Shown here one piece after another: positions 51,648 through 60,770 of a stretch of DNA of 64,000 bases. The stretch's first letter is position 1. Every line of letters begins with the position of its first letter. The stretch spans positions 1 through 64,000 of the forward strand of contig CAIOKO010000040.1 of assembly GCA_903858935.1 (NCBI GenBank), written 5' to 3'. Under the pieces are notes generated by a model. The model was given only the letters and a program-made list of their open reading frames with translations. It had not been told where the DNA came from and made no database searches. The position numbers and the translations under genes were made by a program. Source of the DNA: an uncultured Schlesneria sp. (GTDB taxonomy: Bacteria; Planctomycetota; Planctomycetia; Planctomycetales; Planctomycetaceae).

Positions 51648-53933
51648 ATGCTGGTCTCTTGCTTCACTCGGAAATTGCCGTTTGCGCTTGTGTTGGCCAG
51701 TTTACATATTGTGTCGGCTCAAGAACCGGTGATCAATGGGACCGTTCCTGGGGGAGTATCTCCTGGAAGCGTACTGCCACTTCAAATCAATGGCGGTAAT
51801 TTATCCGTCGCGAAAAAACTCTGGCTTAGTTTCCCCGCCGAGGCGGTGCTCGCTGAAGGGATTGATAAGAACGGCGAAAATCCCGGACAAGTCACGTACC
51901 GAATTAACGTCCCTGCAAACACGCCGTGCGGTATTCACGCGATGCGGGTCGTGACGGATAAGGGCGTCTCTCCCTTACGCTTTTTGTTTATCGACGATCT
52001 TCCTTCAATCGCATCTGCCGGATCAAACGTGCAACTGGCGACAGCTCAAGCCGTTTCAATTCCAACAGCAATCGATGGGACAGTCGCAGGCTTAAGCTGG
52101 CAGTATTTCAAATTTCCAGCTCAAGCGGGCCAACGCTTGTCGATCGAAGTACTGGCACGACGGATGGGCTCGTCGTTAGATCCCATGATTCGACTGCTCG
52201 ATATCAAAGGTCGTGAGCTTGCTTACAACGACGACACGCCTGGACTGAACAGCGATTCGTCCCTCGTTTACACGTTCAAAGACGCCGGTGAATACATCGT
52301 CGAATTACGAGACATCAAGTACGGGGCTGGAAACTACCGGCTGAGAATCGGCGATTTCCCTGTGGCAACCGTTGCTTATCCATTGGCCGTTCAGCGTGGA
52401 ACAACAGCCAATGTGACTTTGGCAGGTTTTGGAGTCGATGGACTGGCGCCGACCCCTGTTGCCCTCGCAGCTGATTATCCCTCCGGATGGATGAATGTCA
52501 GTTCAAAGCGCCCCAATGGTGCCAGCGGTTACAGTACGGTCGAAGTCGTCTCGACTCAACAATTTCTTGAACAAGAACCCAATAATAGTCCTGAACAGGC
52601 AAACCGGGTCGAACTTGGGCAAGACATTAACGGGCGACTGGAAGCCCCCGGAGACGTAGATCGGTTTGTCTTCACGGCAAAAAAAGACCAGACCGCCAGC
52701 TTCTTTGGCATCACGCGACAACAGGGATCTCCCACTGACCTCAATTTTAAGATTCTCAATAAGGATGGCGGACAACTGGCTGCGGCAGAAGATAATGGCA
52801 CCAGCGAAGGCTCCCTCAGTTATAAATTTCCAGCGGATAGCGACTACGTGCTGTTCGTCGAAGACTTGAATCACCGAGGCGGAAGCGAACACGCTTATCG
52901 AATTTCCGTCACGATGAATCCTCCTCAGTTCTCTCTCGCAGCTTCGCTCGACACATTCAATATTCCAGCCGGTGGTTCTGTCATGGCGACGGTGACAACC
53001 GTACGAACCGGCTACGCAGGAGCGATCGAATTGAGTGCCACCAATCTGCCGGCTGGCGTTTCAGCCAGCAAATCCGTGATCGGAACAGGTCGAAACGATG
53101 CGGTCATCACATTGCAAGCCACGCCTGAGTTTGCAGCAGGGGAACTTTATCAAATCAACATTGTTGGCTCGGCAAAGATTGGTGAGGCGGATGTCACCGT
53201 ACCGGCCGAAATCGGCGGAGTTCTTAAAGCAAGAAACAACGCCATGCGCTGGTCGCCTAGCAATCTGAATCGATTTGTCGCAGCCTCGTCAGCCCCCGCT
53301 CCTGGATTTTCATGGCGGGTTGAACCCAGTTCCGTTGTCTTCGGAAAAGACCTTTCGACAAAGATTAAACTGATCGTAACGCGAGCCGCTGGATTTGAGG
53401 AAGGGGTCGTTGTCGCCGTCGCTCCTCCCCAGAACGGGCTTCCTGCTGGCGTGACAATCGCCTTGAAAAATGTCGACAAAGGCCAAACCGAAGCTGAACT
53501 GGTGATCTCGGCCAACAATCAAGCCCCACTCGGTGAGTTCACTGCCGGGCTGACGGGTACGCTTAAACAGGGCGACAAAACGGTCGTTCAAGGATTGGCA
53601 ATTCGGCTGAACCTGGCGGCTCCCATGACAATTAAGATTGATCCCGCGACGGGAAAGATCGCCAAAGGTGGTGAACTGGTTGTGAAAGCGATCGTTGATC
53701 GTAACCCAGCTTTCACGGGGCCGGTCAACGTGACGCTGCAGAACCTGCCTGCGGGAATTGCAGCGGCACCAGCGACAATCGCCGCCGATCAGACAGCTGT
53801 TGATATCAAGCTGACTGCAGCAGCCGATGCCGCAACCGCCAACGTGAATAATGTGACCGCCAAAGCCGATGCCATGGCTGGAGCGGCAAAATTGGAAGCA
53901 ACATCGTCAGCCGTTGTTCTGGCTGTGGACTAA
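51648..53933 (+). CDS. Exported PPC-domain protein
   Basis: Protein of 761 residues. A signal peptide (about 1-25, LPFALVLASLHIVSA-Q) is followed by a beta-rich domain (GTVPGGVSPGSVLPLQI), then two pre-peptidase C-terminal (PPC) domains, near 135-235 and 315-415, seen in WQYFKFPAQAGQRLSIEV and DRFVFTAKKDQTASFF phrases. Further Ig-like segments repeat a LPAGV/LPAGI turn about 150 residues apart (ATNLPAGVSA, NGLPAGVTIA, LQNLPAGIAAA). The ATG at 51648 is chosen, with GGAG 9 bases upstream. It is followed after 78 bases by the DUF1549/1553 gene, the usual planctomycete pairing. Probable surface or periplasmic role; no enzyme activity visible. Confidence 0.85.
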   Translation: MLVSCFTRKLPFALVLASLHIVSAQEPVINGTVPGGVSPGSVLPLQINGGNLSVAKKLWLSFPAEAVLAEGIDKNGENPGQVTYRINVPANTPCGIHAMRVVTDKGVSPLRFLFIDDLPSIASAGSNVQLATAQAVSIPTAIDGTVAGLSWQYFKFPAQAGQRLSIEVLARRMGSSLDPMIRLLDIKGRELAYNDDTPGLNSDSSLVYTFKDAGEYIVELRDIKYGAGNYRLRIGDFPVATVAYPLAVQRGTTANVTLAGFGVDGLAPTPVALAADYPSGWMNVSSKRPNGASGYSTVEVVSTQQFLEQEPNNSPEQANRVELGQDINGRLEAPGDVDRFVFTAKKDQTASFFGITRQQGSPTDLNFKILNKDGGQLAAAEDNGTSEGSLSYKFPADSDYVLFVEDLNHRGGSEHAYRISVTMNPPQFSLAASLDTFNIPAGGSVMATVTTVRTGYAGAIELSATNLPAGVSASKSVIGTGRNDAVITLQATPEFAAGELYQINIVGSAKIGEADVTVPAEIGGVLKARNNAMRWSPSNLNRFVAASSAPAPGFSWRVEPSSVVFGKDLSTKIKLIVTRAAGFEEGVVVAVAPPQNGLPAGVTIALKNVDKGQTEAELVISANNQAPLGEFTAGLTGTLKQGDKTVVQGLAIRLNLAAPMTIKIDPATGKIAKGGELVVKAIVDRNPAFTGPVNVTLQNLPAGIAAAPATIAADQTAVDIKLTAAADAATANVNNVTAKADAMAGAAKLEATSSAVVLAVD

Positions 53934-54011
53934 TTCTGCGGATGCAGACAATTTTGATAAGTACTCGATCATCATCGCGAAACGAAAATTACCCGGACGG
54001 AGACGAAGACG

Positions 54012-56462
54012 ATGAGAATGAATGCCGTTTGCCAAGTGCTGTCGCTGAGCGTTGTTGCTCTGTTGCCCAGCTTCGTTTTGGCGGAAACACCAATTGATGT
54101 CGGTCAGCCAACCTCGATCGTCGTTGAACCGGGAAAGTTTGAGCTTTTAGGAAAACGTTCACGGCAGCAATTGCTCGTGACGGGAGTGTATTCCGGTGAA
54201 GACGTCCGCGATCTGACGCCAGTCGCCACTTTTGTGTCGTCTAACCCTGCGATCGTCACTGTCGATGGGGCTGTCGCTTTGCCGGTGGGAAATGGTGAAG
54301 CCACGCTCACGGCGACCATCAGCGGTCAGACATTCTCGGTCCCTGTCGTCGTCAAAAATCTGGAAGCTCCGGCACCTGTCAGTTTCAAAAACGAAACGCA
54401 GATGGCATTGACGAAGGCCGGTTGCAATATGGGTGCCTGTCACGGGTCACCCTCCGGGAAGGGCGGTTTCCGTTTGTCGTTACGAGCCTACGATTCGGCA
54501 CTCGATATCATGACGGTTCGTTCAGAGTTCTACGGACGTCGAACGAATATCATGGAACCAGGCCAAAGCCTGTTGCTGCAAAAGCCGCTCATGGAAGTCG
54601 CACACGGTGGTGGGAAACGGCTGAAAAAAGGTGATCCTGCCCATAAGGCTCTGGAACAATGGATCGCGGAAGGAATGCGTCTTGATCCGGCGACCGAACC
54701 GGATCTTCTGAAGATTGTGACGGTCCCCTCCAAGCGAATCCTGCGACAGCCAGCCGCTCGACAACAAATTATGGTCCTTGGTCATTTCAGCGACGGGTCA
54801 ATCCGCGATCTGACGCCTCTGACCGACTTTACATCGTCCAACGAAAGTGTCGGTTCGGTCAACGCCCAAGGTCTGGTGACGAAAAACGGACGCGGTGAGA
54901 CAGCAGTCCTCGCTCGTTATCTCGATAAAATGTCGACGACTTATATGACGTTCCTCGAGGACGTTCCGGGTTTCGCCTGGAACAATCCTCCTGAAAACAA
55001 CTTTGTCGACACGGCTGTCTTCGAAAAACTGAAGCAACTGCAGATCCTTCCTTCTGACCTTTGTACCGACGATGAATTTCTACGACGTGTCACCCTGGAT
55101 CTGACTGGTCGATTACCAACCGCTGACGAGGCCAAAGCGTTTCTGGCCGAACGTAGCCCGTCGCAACGAATGGCTTTGGTTGATCGTCTGCTCGACAGCG
55201 ACGAGTATGCCGCGTTCTGGGCTTTGAAGTGGGGCGATGTGCTCCGGTCGAACAGCAAGAAATTGAAGACGGCTGGCGTCCATAAATTCCGACAATGGAT
55301 TTATGAGTCGATGCGGAACGACAAGCCACTCGACCAGTTCGCAACCGAACTGCTGACCGCTAACGGCAGCGTCTTCGAAAATCCACCGGCGAACTTCTGG
55401 CGAGCCAGTCGTGACCCGCAGGATGCCACCGAAACGACGGCTCAATTGTTCCTGGGTGTCCGTATCCAGTGCGCCAAGTGCCACAACCATCCGTTCGAGC
55501 GATGGACGCAGGACAACTACTACGGTATCGCAGCAGCATTCGTCCGCGTTGGTCGCAAAAACTCGGTCGATGCCGAAGAAGAAGTCATCTTCTCACAAGG
55601 GGGGGGTGAAGTCACTCAGCCTCGAACCAACAAGCAAATGAAGGTTCACCTTCTTCTGAAGGGGGACGTCGACGTTCCTGCCGAACAGGATCGACGAGTC
55701 GTCTTCGCTCAATGGCTGACGTCTCCCGAAAACCCGTTCTTCGCCAAGAGCGTTTCAAACCGAATCTGGGGACATCTGCTTGGACGAGGTATCGTCGATC
55801 CAATCGATGATTTCCGTGATTCAAACCCCCCATCGAATGCAAAGCTGCTTGACGAACTGGCCCGCCAATTCGCCGCAAACAACTTCAGCCAGCGCTGGGC
55901 GATCCGCACAATCTGTAACAGCCGTACATATCAGCTCAGCTCGCGCAAGAATCCGTTCAACAAGGATGATGAGATTTATTGTTCACACGCAAACACACGG
56001 CTTCTGAGTGCCGAACAACTGCTCGATGGAATCTGTGCTGTAACAAATGTGCCAGAACAATTCCCGGGTATGCCACTGGGAACCCGAGCGTGTGAATTGG
56101 CAGATCCACCAACCGATCACTATTTCCTGAAAGTCTTCGGTCAGCCTCAACGCGAAATGGCCTGCCAGTGTGAACGCTCAAGCGAATCGAATCTTTCGCA
56201 GGCGCTGCAGATGATCAATGGCCCTGTAGTTCACAACAAGCTGCGAGCCGACAATGGTCGAATCGCGACCATGCTGAAAGAGAACAAGCCGGAAGAAGAA
56301 ATCATTACCGCGCTGTATCTCGCCGCCTTGGCAAGAACACCATCACCTGAGGAAATGAACGCCTCCAAGCAACACATCGCGGCTCAGCAGGACCGCAGAC
56401 AAGCGTTCGAAGACGTCGGCTGGGCGATCTTGAACTCGAAAGAGTTCCTGTTCCAGCACTGA
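54012..56462 (+). CDS. Exported DUF1549/DUF1553 protein with Ig-like domains
   Basis: Protein of 816 residues. A signal peptide (about 1-24, ending VLAE) precedes a BIG2-like domain (about 30-115), a Cys segment CNMGACHG near 137, a second Ig-like domain (about 235-315), then DUF1549 (about 330-520; LRRVTLDLTGRLPTADEAKAFLAE, WALKWGDVLRSNSKK) with the cytochrome-like CAKCHNHPF near 490, and DUF1553 (about 560-800; NPFFAKSVSNRIWGHLLGRGIVDPIDDFRDSNPPSN). The family is a hallmark of planctomycetes; the usual DUF1501 partner gene is missing here. GGAGACGAAG lies before the start. Function is not established; a covalently bound haem or a Cys-based metal site is possible. Confidence 0.93.
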   Translation: MRMNAVCQVLSLSVVALLPSFVLAETPIDVGQPTSIVVEPGKFELLGKRSRQQLLVTGVYSGEDVRDLTPVATFVSSNPAIVTVDGAVALPVGNGEATLTATISGQTFSVPVVVKNLEAPAPVSFKNETQMALTKAGCNMGACHGSPSGKGGFRLSLRAYDSALDIMTVRSEFYGRRTNIMEPGQSLLLQKPLMEVAHGGGKRLKKGDPAHKALEQWIAEGMRLDPATEPDLLKIVTVPSKRILRQPAARQQIMVLGHFSDGSIRDLTPLTDFTSSNESVGSVNAQGLVTKNGRGETAVLARYLDKMSTTYMTFLEDVPGFAWNNPPENNFVDTAVFEKLKQLQILPSDLCTDDEFLRRVTLDLTGRLPTADEAKAFLAERSPSQRMALVDRLLDSDEYAAFWALKWGDVLRSNSKKLKTAGVHKFRQWIYESMRNDKPLDQFATELLTANGSVFENPPANFWRASRDPQDATETTAQLFLGVRIQCAKCHNHPFERWTQDNYYGIAAAFVRVGRKNSVDAEEEVIFSQGGGEVTQPRTNKQMKVHLLLKGDVDVPAEQDRRVVFAQWLTSPENPFFAKSVSNRIWGHLLGRGIVDPIDDFRDSNPPSNAKLLDELARQFAANNFSQRWAIRTICNSRTYQLSSRKNPFNKDDEIYCSHANTRLLSAEQLLDGICAVTNVPEQFPGMPLGTRACELADPPTDHYFLKVFGQPQREMACQCERSSESNLSQALQMINGPVVHNKLRADNGRIATMLKENKPEEEIITALYLAALARTPSPEEMNASKQHIAAQQDRRQAFEDVGWAILNSKEFLFQH

Positions 56463-56474
56463 ATTGCATAAGCC

Positions 56475-56515
56475 AAGGGCGCCCGATCGGGAATAGACGA
56501 TCCGGCGCCCTTCTT
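56475..56515. terminator. Probable bidirectional terminator
   Basis: AAGGGCGCC and GGCGCCCTT (9 bp) flank a C-C mismatch and an inner GATCG/CGATC stem, with TTCTTC following on the + strand. It lies between the convergent DUF1549/1553 and serine acetyltransferase genes. Confidence 0.65.
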
Positions 56516-56555
56516 CGTTGGAATTCGGAAAAGAATCTTCAGGCCCTGACTTTGC

Positions 56556-57488
56556 TCAAGACGCATGCCGCATTCGCAGCATTGGTTTTTCAAGTGTCAC
56601 AACTGTGTTGGCTGGGATACTCTCGTAAACCGATGCACCCGCTCCAATGACCGAATTGCGACCTATTGTCGTCGTTCCGCCAAGGACGGTCGCATTCGCA
56701 TAGACGACCACGTGGTCCTCAATCGTAGGATGGCGTTTGGAGTTACGAATCAGGTTGCCCTGCTCGTCACGAGCGAAACTGAGTGCTCCGAGCGTCACCC
56801 CTTGATAGAGTTTGACGTGGCTGGCAATCTCACACGTCGCCCCAATCACCACACCCGTTCCGTGGTCGATGAAAAAGGATGGACCTATCTCGGCACCAGG
56901 ATGGATGTCGATTCCTGTACGACCATGGGCCCATTCCGAAAGCATTCTCGGAATCAGCGGCACTTGTAACCGGAACAATTCGTGTGCGAGTCGATAAACC
57001 GTGACCGCTTCCAGACCCGGATAGCAGAATATGATTTCGTCCAGCCCCCCGGCAGCCGGGTCACCGTCGTATGCCGCCTGTACGTCAGTCGCCAGCATGC
57101 GACGAATCGCGGGAAGTGTCGAAAGAAACTCGATTGCCTTTTCCTGACCTATCGTCTCAAAATCGGGCTGAAGGTCACCACAACTGAGATGATGTTTTCG
57201 GCGGAAATCGTGACGCAGGGCGCGAGCAATCTGTTGTGTCAGCCGGTCGTGCAGGCTGTCGATCAGGTCACCAATGTGATAGGTCACATTGCCGAGATGC
57301 AGATTCTGCCGCTTGCGGTAGCCGGGGTAGATAATTTCTTTCAAATCTTCGGCAATCTCGAAAACGATTTCAACGCTTGGCAGCGGACAATGACCCAGGT
57401 GATTGATCGTCTCAATTTCCTGATACGTGTCGACGATGCGGTCGGTCAATTCAGGAAGACGTTCCTTGAGACGAATATCCGTGGCCAT
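56556..57488 (-). CDS. cysE: Serine O-acetyltransferase (EpsC-type, long form)
   Basis: Enzyme of 310 residues that makes O-acetylserine for cysteine synthesis. An N-terminal helical domain (about 1-175) is followed by a left-handed beta-helix of hexapeptide repeats: [79 protein letters not shown]. The His of DIHPGA and the DHGTG loop are the active site. Length and N-terminal domain match the EpsC-type subfamily. The ATG at 57488 is used, with AAGGA 7 bases upstream, rather than the ORF start at 57557. No cysK neighbour. Confidence 0.92.
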   Translation of the reverse strand: MATDIRLKERLPELTDRIVDTYQEIETINHLGHCPLPSVEIVFEIAEDLKEIIYPGYRKRQNLHLGNVTYHIGDLIDSLHDRLTQQIARALRHDFRRKHHLSCGDLQPDFETIGQEKAIEFLSTLPAIRRMLATDVQAAYDGDPAAGGLDEIIFCYPGLEAVTVYRLAHELFRLQVPLIPRMLSEWAHGRTGIDIHPGAEIGPSFFIDHGTGVVIGATCEIASHVKLYQGVTLGALSFARDEQGNLIRNSKRHPTIEDHVVVYANATVLGGTTTIGRNSVIGAGASVYESIPANTVVTLEKPMLRMRHAS

Positions 57489-57878
57489 AAGCCAATCCTT
57501 CTTTCGGCGAAAACTAGCAAACTCGAATGTCGTTTCATCTTGCCACCGCTGATTCAACGTCGGCAGACACGCGGCGGCACACGATTGAGGAACCGCTCGA
57601 TTGTAGGGGATCTCTTTTCATCGAATCAATCATTGTTCGGAATCGGCGGAGTATTCGTTCTCAAATGACTTAATCCTACAGTCCTCACGAATCAACGCCC
57701 TCACCAGGTCGCAAATGCCCGAACAATCGTAAAAGTCTTCCTCTTCTACTGATTCTATCAAGTCCAAACCAGTCAGACTTTGCGGGCAACCCGGTCATTT
57801 CTGAACCCAGCGATTCAAATCCGACGATGACGACAGGAGTTGTCTGATACGACGCACTGCGTCTGTTGGAATGTCTCC

Positions 57879-58709
57879 ATGCTTTTGGCCGATTCGCCTG
57901 AAATGCAGTTCATGAATGACGAAACACCAGCGGAATACTGGCTGGAGACTCGTCGTCCGTTTTGCAATCTCATTTTCCTGTTGCCGCTGCTCATTGTCTA
58001 TGAGTCCGGTGTCGGGTTCGCGAGCGGCTCTCGTGGCGACTCGATCCGCAACGGTGCCGACGCCTGGATCAGGCACTGGTTACATCAAGCGGGGATTGAG
58101 ATCGTCTGGCTGTTACCAGTGCTGCTGGTCGGCACTTTAATGGCCTGGCATATGACGACTCGTCAGCCTTGGAAAATGGCCTGGGATACGCTTGGCGGAA
58201 TGGCCGCCGAAAGTTTGCTTTACGCGTTTGTGTTGATCATGCTTGGTCAATTGACCGATTACGGATTTCGACATGCTCCGCTGATTCACCTGCAGGTGGA
58301 TGGACCAGCGCAACACGGATTCCTGATCCGGCTCGTCACCTTCATGGGAGCCGGAATTTATGAGGAGTTTCTGTTTCGACTTTGTCTGTTGCCACTGACC
58401 TATGCCGTCTTTCGAGCGGCGATGGCTCCGAAAGGTTGGGCGATCATTGGTACTGTGATCACAACCAGCTTCATCTTTTCGCTTGCCCACTATCTGGGAC
58501 CGACTTCGGATGGCCACGCATTGGCTATGATTACTGAGGCGGTCACTCGCGTTCAGTCGAACCGCGAACTGTGGTTTGGTTTTGCGTTCCGGACATTGGC
58601 CGGAATGTTCTTTGCCGCACTCTATTTCTTGCGGGGCTTCGGGATTACCGTTGGTGCCCACGCGACCTATGATGTCGTCGTCGGTGTCGTACTGGTCAGT
58701 GAAATCTGA
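57879..58709 (+). CDS. CPBP-family intramembrane metalloprotease
   Basis: Membrane protein of about 276 residues with about 7 hydrophobic helices. The CPBP (CAAX protease/Abi) motifs are present: GIYEEFLFR (about 165), FSLAHYLG (about 205) and GAHATYDVVVG (near the end), which supply the Glu and His metal ligands. Relatives process prenylated proteins or bacteriocin-related peptides, or act in immunity; the substrate here is unknown. The start is uncertain: the ORF begins with a TTG at 57840, and ATGs at 57879, 57903 and 57912 are possible; none has a strong ribosome-binding site. Confidence 0.85.
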   Translation: MLLADSPEMQFMNDETPAEYWLETRRPFCNLIFLLPLLIVYESGVGFASGSRGDSIRNGADAWIRHWLHQAGIEIVWLLPVLLVGTLMAWHMTTRQPWKMAWDTLGGMAAESLLYAFVLIMLGQLTDYGFRHAPLIHLQVDGPAQHGFLIRLVTFMGAGIYEEFLFRLCLLPLTYAVFRAAMAPKGWAIIGTVITTSFIFSLAHYLGPTSDGHALAMITEAVTRVQSNRELWFGFAFRTLAGMFFAALYFLRGFGITVGAHATYDVVVGVVLVSEI

Positions 58710-59020
58710 TCAGCCCCTGACGTGCTAAATCATCCACCGTCAGGATTATTTGCCACTCCATCCGAGTCTTCTCCGACGCAGTGTCTTCGGAGTTGTCGAA
58801 AAGCACGGGCCGTTAACGCCAGGATTTTTCTTCGAAAACATTATCGGCTTCACCGATGACTGTGCCACTGCCAGACCGTCTTCGGTCAAGCAGTGGCGAG
58901 CGACACAACTACTTCGATTTCAAGACACTACTTCTCCGAAGACTCCGAGGCAGTGGCAAATCAAGACGGAGGCCAAATTAATACCCCGAGGTTTACGGTC
59001 CGCCTCTCAAGCTCACCTGG
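58710..59020. other. Gap between convergent genes holding a palindromic element
   Basis: About 310 bases between the CPBP and SpoU genes. The family 2 element at 58861-58958 occupies a third of it. ORFs 58750-59076 and 58893-59432 run through the repeat and have no homology signal; no other feature is seen. Confidence 0.6.
58861..58958. repeat. Palindromic element, family 2, copy a
   Basis: A 98 bp element beginning TGTGCCAC and ending GTGGCA. It shares GACCGTCTTCGGTCAAGC and CTTCTCCGAAGAC with the element at 60638-60732 at matching positions and in the same orientation. Its left half folds as a hairpin (GCCACTGC with GCAGTGGC). Confidence 0.8.
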
Positions 59021-59755
59021 TCACTCCTTGCGCGTTAAGTCCGCCATCAGTACACCTGCAGCCACGGAGACGTTAAGTGACGGTACCGTCCCTTTCGACG
59101 TGAGCTTGCAGATCTGGTCGCACTTGTCGAGCGACAATCTCCGAAGCCCATGTTCTTCGTTGCCCAGAATCAAAAGCCATGAACGGTCTCGCGGGATTTC
59201 CGACACGTCCTGTTCCGCATGTTCGGATGAACCAAGCAGCCATATCCCGGCGGTCTTGGCAACGTTCATCGCCCGTGCCAGATTTGTCGGTTCACCAAAC
59301 GGAACATATTCCAATCCTCCCGCTGCCACGTCATACACTGTCGCGGTCAGCGGAGCCGAGCGATCCCGCGTCATCACAATCCCCTTGATCCCAAAGAACG
59401 ACGCCGTTCGAAAGATCGCTCCAACGTTATGAGGGTCCTGCAGACAATCGAGCGCAAGCCAAAGGCCTGGGCTGGATTCCGCATTCGCGAATAGCTCTTC
59501 TATCAACAGTCCGTTTCGCTCGCGAACCGTTGCCTGTGCTGCACCCGTCCGTTCAAACTTCTGCTCAGACGCAGGTCGTCTGGCCTCTTCTGCAAACGTT
59601 GTTCGAATAGGTATCTCGTGCTGCCTGGCAAGTTCAATGACATCAGCCCACGCGGGCGATGGCTTTCCCGCAGGCAACCGAACATCGACCACGTCTTCAG
59701 GTCGAGTCTGTAGCGCCGCGAGCACGCTGTGCGGGTTTTTCAAAATCAGTGACAT
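59021..59755 (-). CDS. SpoU-family RNA 2'-O-methyltransferase
   Basis: Enzyme of 244 residues. The trefoil-knot SPOUT domain (about 95-240) has motif 1 LDCLQDPHNVGAIFRTA, motif 2 LILGNEEHGLRRLS and motif 3 GTVPSLNVSVAAGVLMADL, all as in RlmB/TrmH proteins that methylate ribose 2'-OH with S-adenosylmethionine. The N-terminal ~95 residues are a substrate-binding domain. It lies 51 bases after the RlmB-like gene on the same strand and is clearly its paralogue. Which RNA nucleotide it modifies cannot be said. Confidence 0.9.
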   Translation of the reverse strand: MSLILKNPHSVLAALQTRPEDVVDVRLPAGKPSPAWADVIELARQHEIPIRTTFAEEARRPASEQKFERTGAAQATVRERNGLLIEELFANAESSPGLWLALDCLQDPHNVGAIFRTASFFGIKGIVMTRDRSAPLTATVYDVAAGGLEYVPFGEPTNLARAMNVAKTAGIWLLGSSEHAEQDVSEIPRDRSWLLILGNEEHGLRRLSLDKCDQICKLTSKGTVPSLNVSVAAGVLMADLTRKE

Positions 59756-59806
59756 ACAGAGTCTCAGTCAAAAAGGTCAGGCAGACAAGACCAGCCGCAT
59801 CAGCAT

Positions 59807-60571
59807 TCATTGTCGCCGTTGCCGGAGGATTTCGTAGAACAGAATCCCAGCCGACACGGCGGCATTCAAGGAATTGACACGTCCCAACATTGGAATCTGG
59901 ACAAATTGAGTACAAAGTGCCTGAAGTATCGGTTGGATTCCCCGTCCTTCGTTTCCTATCAAGACCAGCGTCGCCTGCCGGAAATCAGTTTCAAAGATTG
60001 GTTGTTCCGCATGGTCAGATGCACCCACGATCTGGAATCCACAATTTCGCAAATCCCGCACAGTGGCTTCAAGATCGTTCGACTCGGCGATCGGTACGTA
60101 ATTCACAGCGCCTGCCGAACTGCGCGCAACTTGGCTATTCACCGAGGCTTGTTCGTGAATTCCAACAATCACACCGTCGATCCCCAGGACTTCTGCCGAA
60201 CGGACGATCGCCCCGAAATTATGTGAATCCTGGATACGGTCAAGCAGTACCAGAGCCGGGTTCGGAGGCAATGCTTTTAAAAGTGTTGTCACGTCCCAAT
60301 AGGGAAACGGAGGCATGCGTGCGGCGAGTCCCTGATGATCTTCGGATCGACAGTTCTTCGTGATCTCGGAATCACGGACGGAAACGACATTCAGACCTCG
60401 GTCGGCGGCGATAGCCACAGCTTCGTCCCGAGCAGATGGTTCACATCGATCGCTGTGAAGTAATTCCATGACTGGCCATCGATTGGCACGCAGCGTTTCT
60501 AACACCACGTTGCGGCCCCAGATCCAGCAGCGATTGTGATTCGTGAGCAGCGGTCGACGAAGGGAACTCAT
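59807..60571 (-). CDS. rlmB: 23S rRNA (guanosine-2'-O)-methyltransferase RlmB-like
   Basis: SpoU-family enzyme of 254 residues. An N-terminal RNA-binding domain (WGRNVVLETLRANRWPVMEL, about 18-85) precedes the knotted domain with motif 1 LLDRIQDSHNFGAIVRSAE, motif 2 VLIGNEGRGI and motif 3 GRVNSLNAAVSAGILFYEI. RlmB methylates G2251 of 23S rRNA; this copy is closer to that pattern than the next gene. Two tandem SpoU genes suggest separate targets. The leader contains the family 2 palindromic element. Confidence 0.88.
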   Translation of the reverse strand: MSSLRRPLLTNHNRCWIWGRNVVLETLRANRWPVMELLHSDRCEPSARDEAVAIAADRGLNVVSVRDSEITKNCRSEDHQGLAARMPPFPYWDVTTLLKALPPNPALVLLDRIQDSHNFGAIVRSAEVLGIDGVIVGIHEQASVNSQVARSSAGAVNYVPIAESNDLEATVRDLRNCGFQIVGASDHAEQPIFETDFRQATLVLIGNEGRGIQPILQALCTQFVQIPMLGRVNSLNAAVSAGILFYEILRQRRQ

Positions 60572-60637
60572 CAGATTCGTTAAACTCGAGTTGGTAGAAC
60601 AATAATAATTGCAGCTCGTTCTCGGGCATTCAAACGA

Positions 60638-60732
60638 TGTGCCACAGCTTGACCGTCTTCGGTCAAGCTGTGTTCTTTATCCCGCAACAAGAGAAGCCAA
60701 TGCTTCTCCGAAGACCCCAAAGCAGTGGCACA
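60638..60732. repeat. Palindromic element, family 2, copy b
   Basis: A 95 bp element bounded by TGTGCCAC (60638-60645) and GTGGCACA (60725-60732). Its left half is a perfect 13 bp hairpin (CACAGCTTGACCG-TCTT-CGGTCAAGCTGTG) followed by TTCTTTA; its right half shares CTTCTCCGAAGAC with copy a. On the + strand the hairpin resembles a terminator, but no + gene is upstream. Confidence 0.8.
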
Positions 60733-60770
60733 AGGTCGTGATCTAAAAGTCTGACAAAGCATGAGACGCG

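Noticed and set aside
60638-60680. Intrinsic terminator for a + strand gene
   Set aside because: The hairpin followed by TTCTTTA belongs to the repeat element and no + gene is located upstream; it is kept as part of the repeat.
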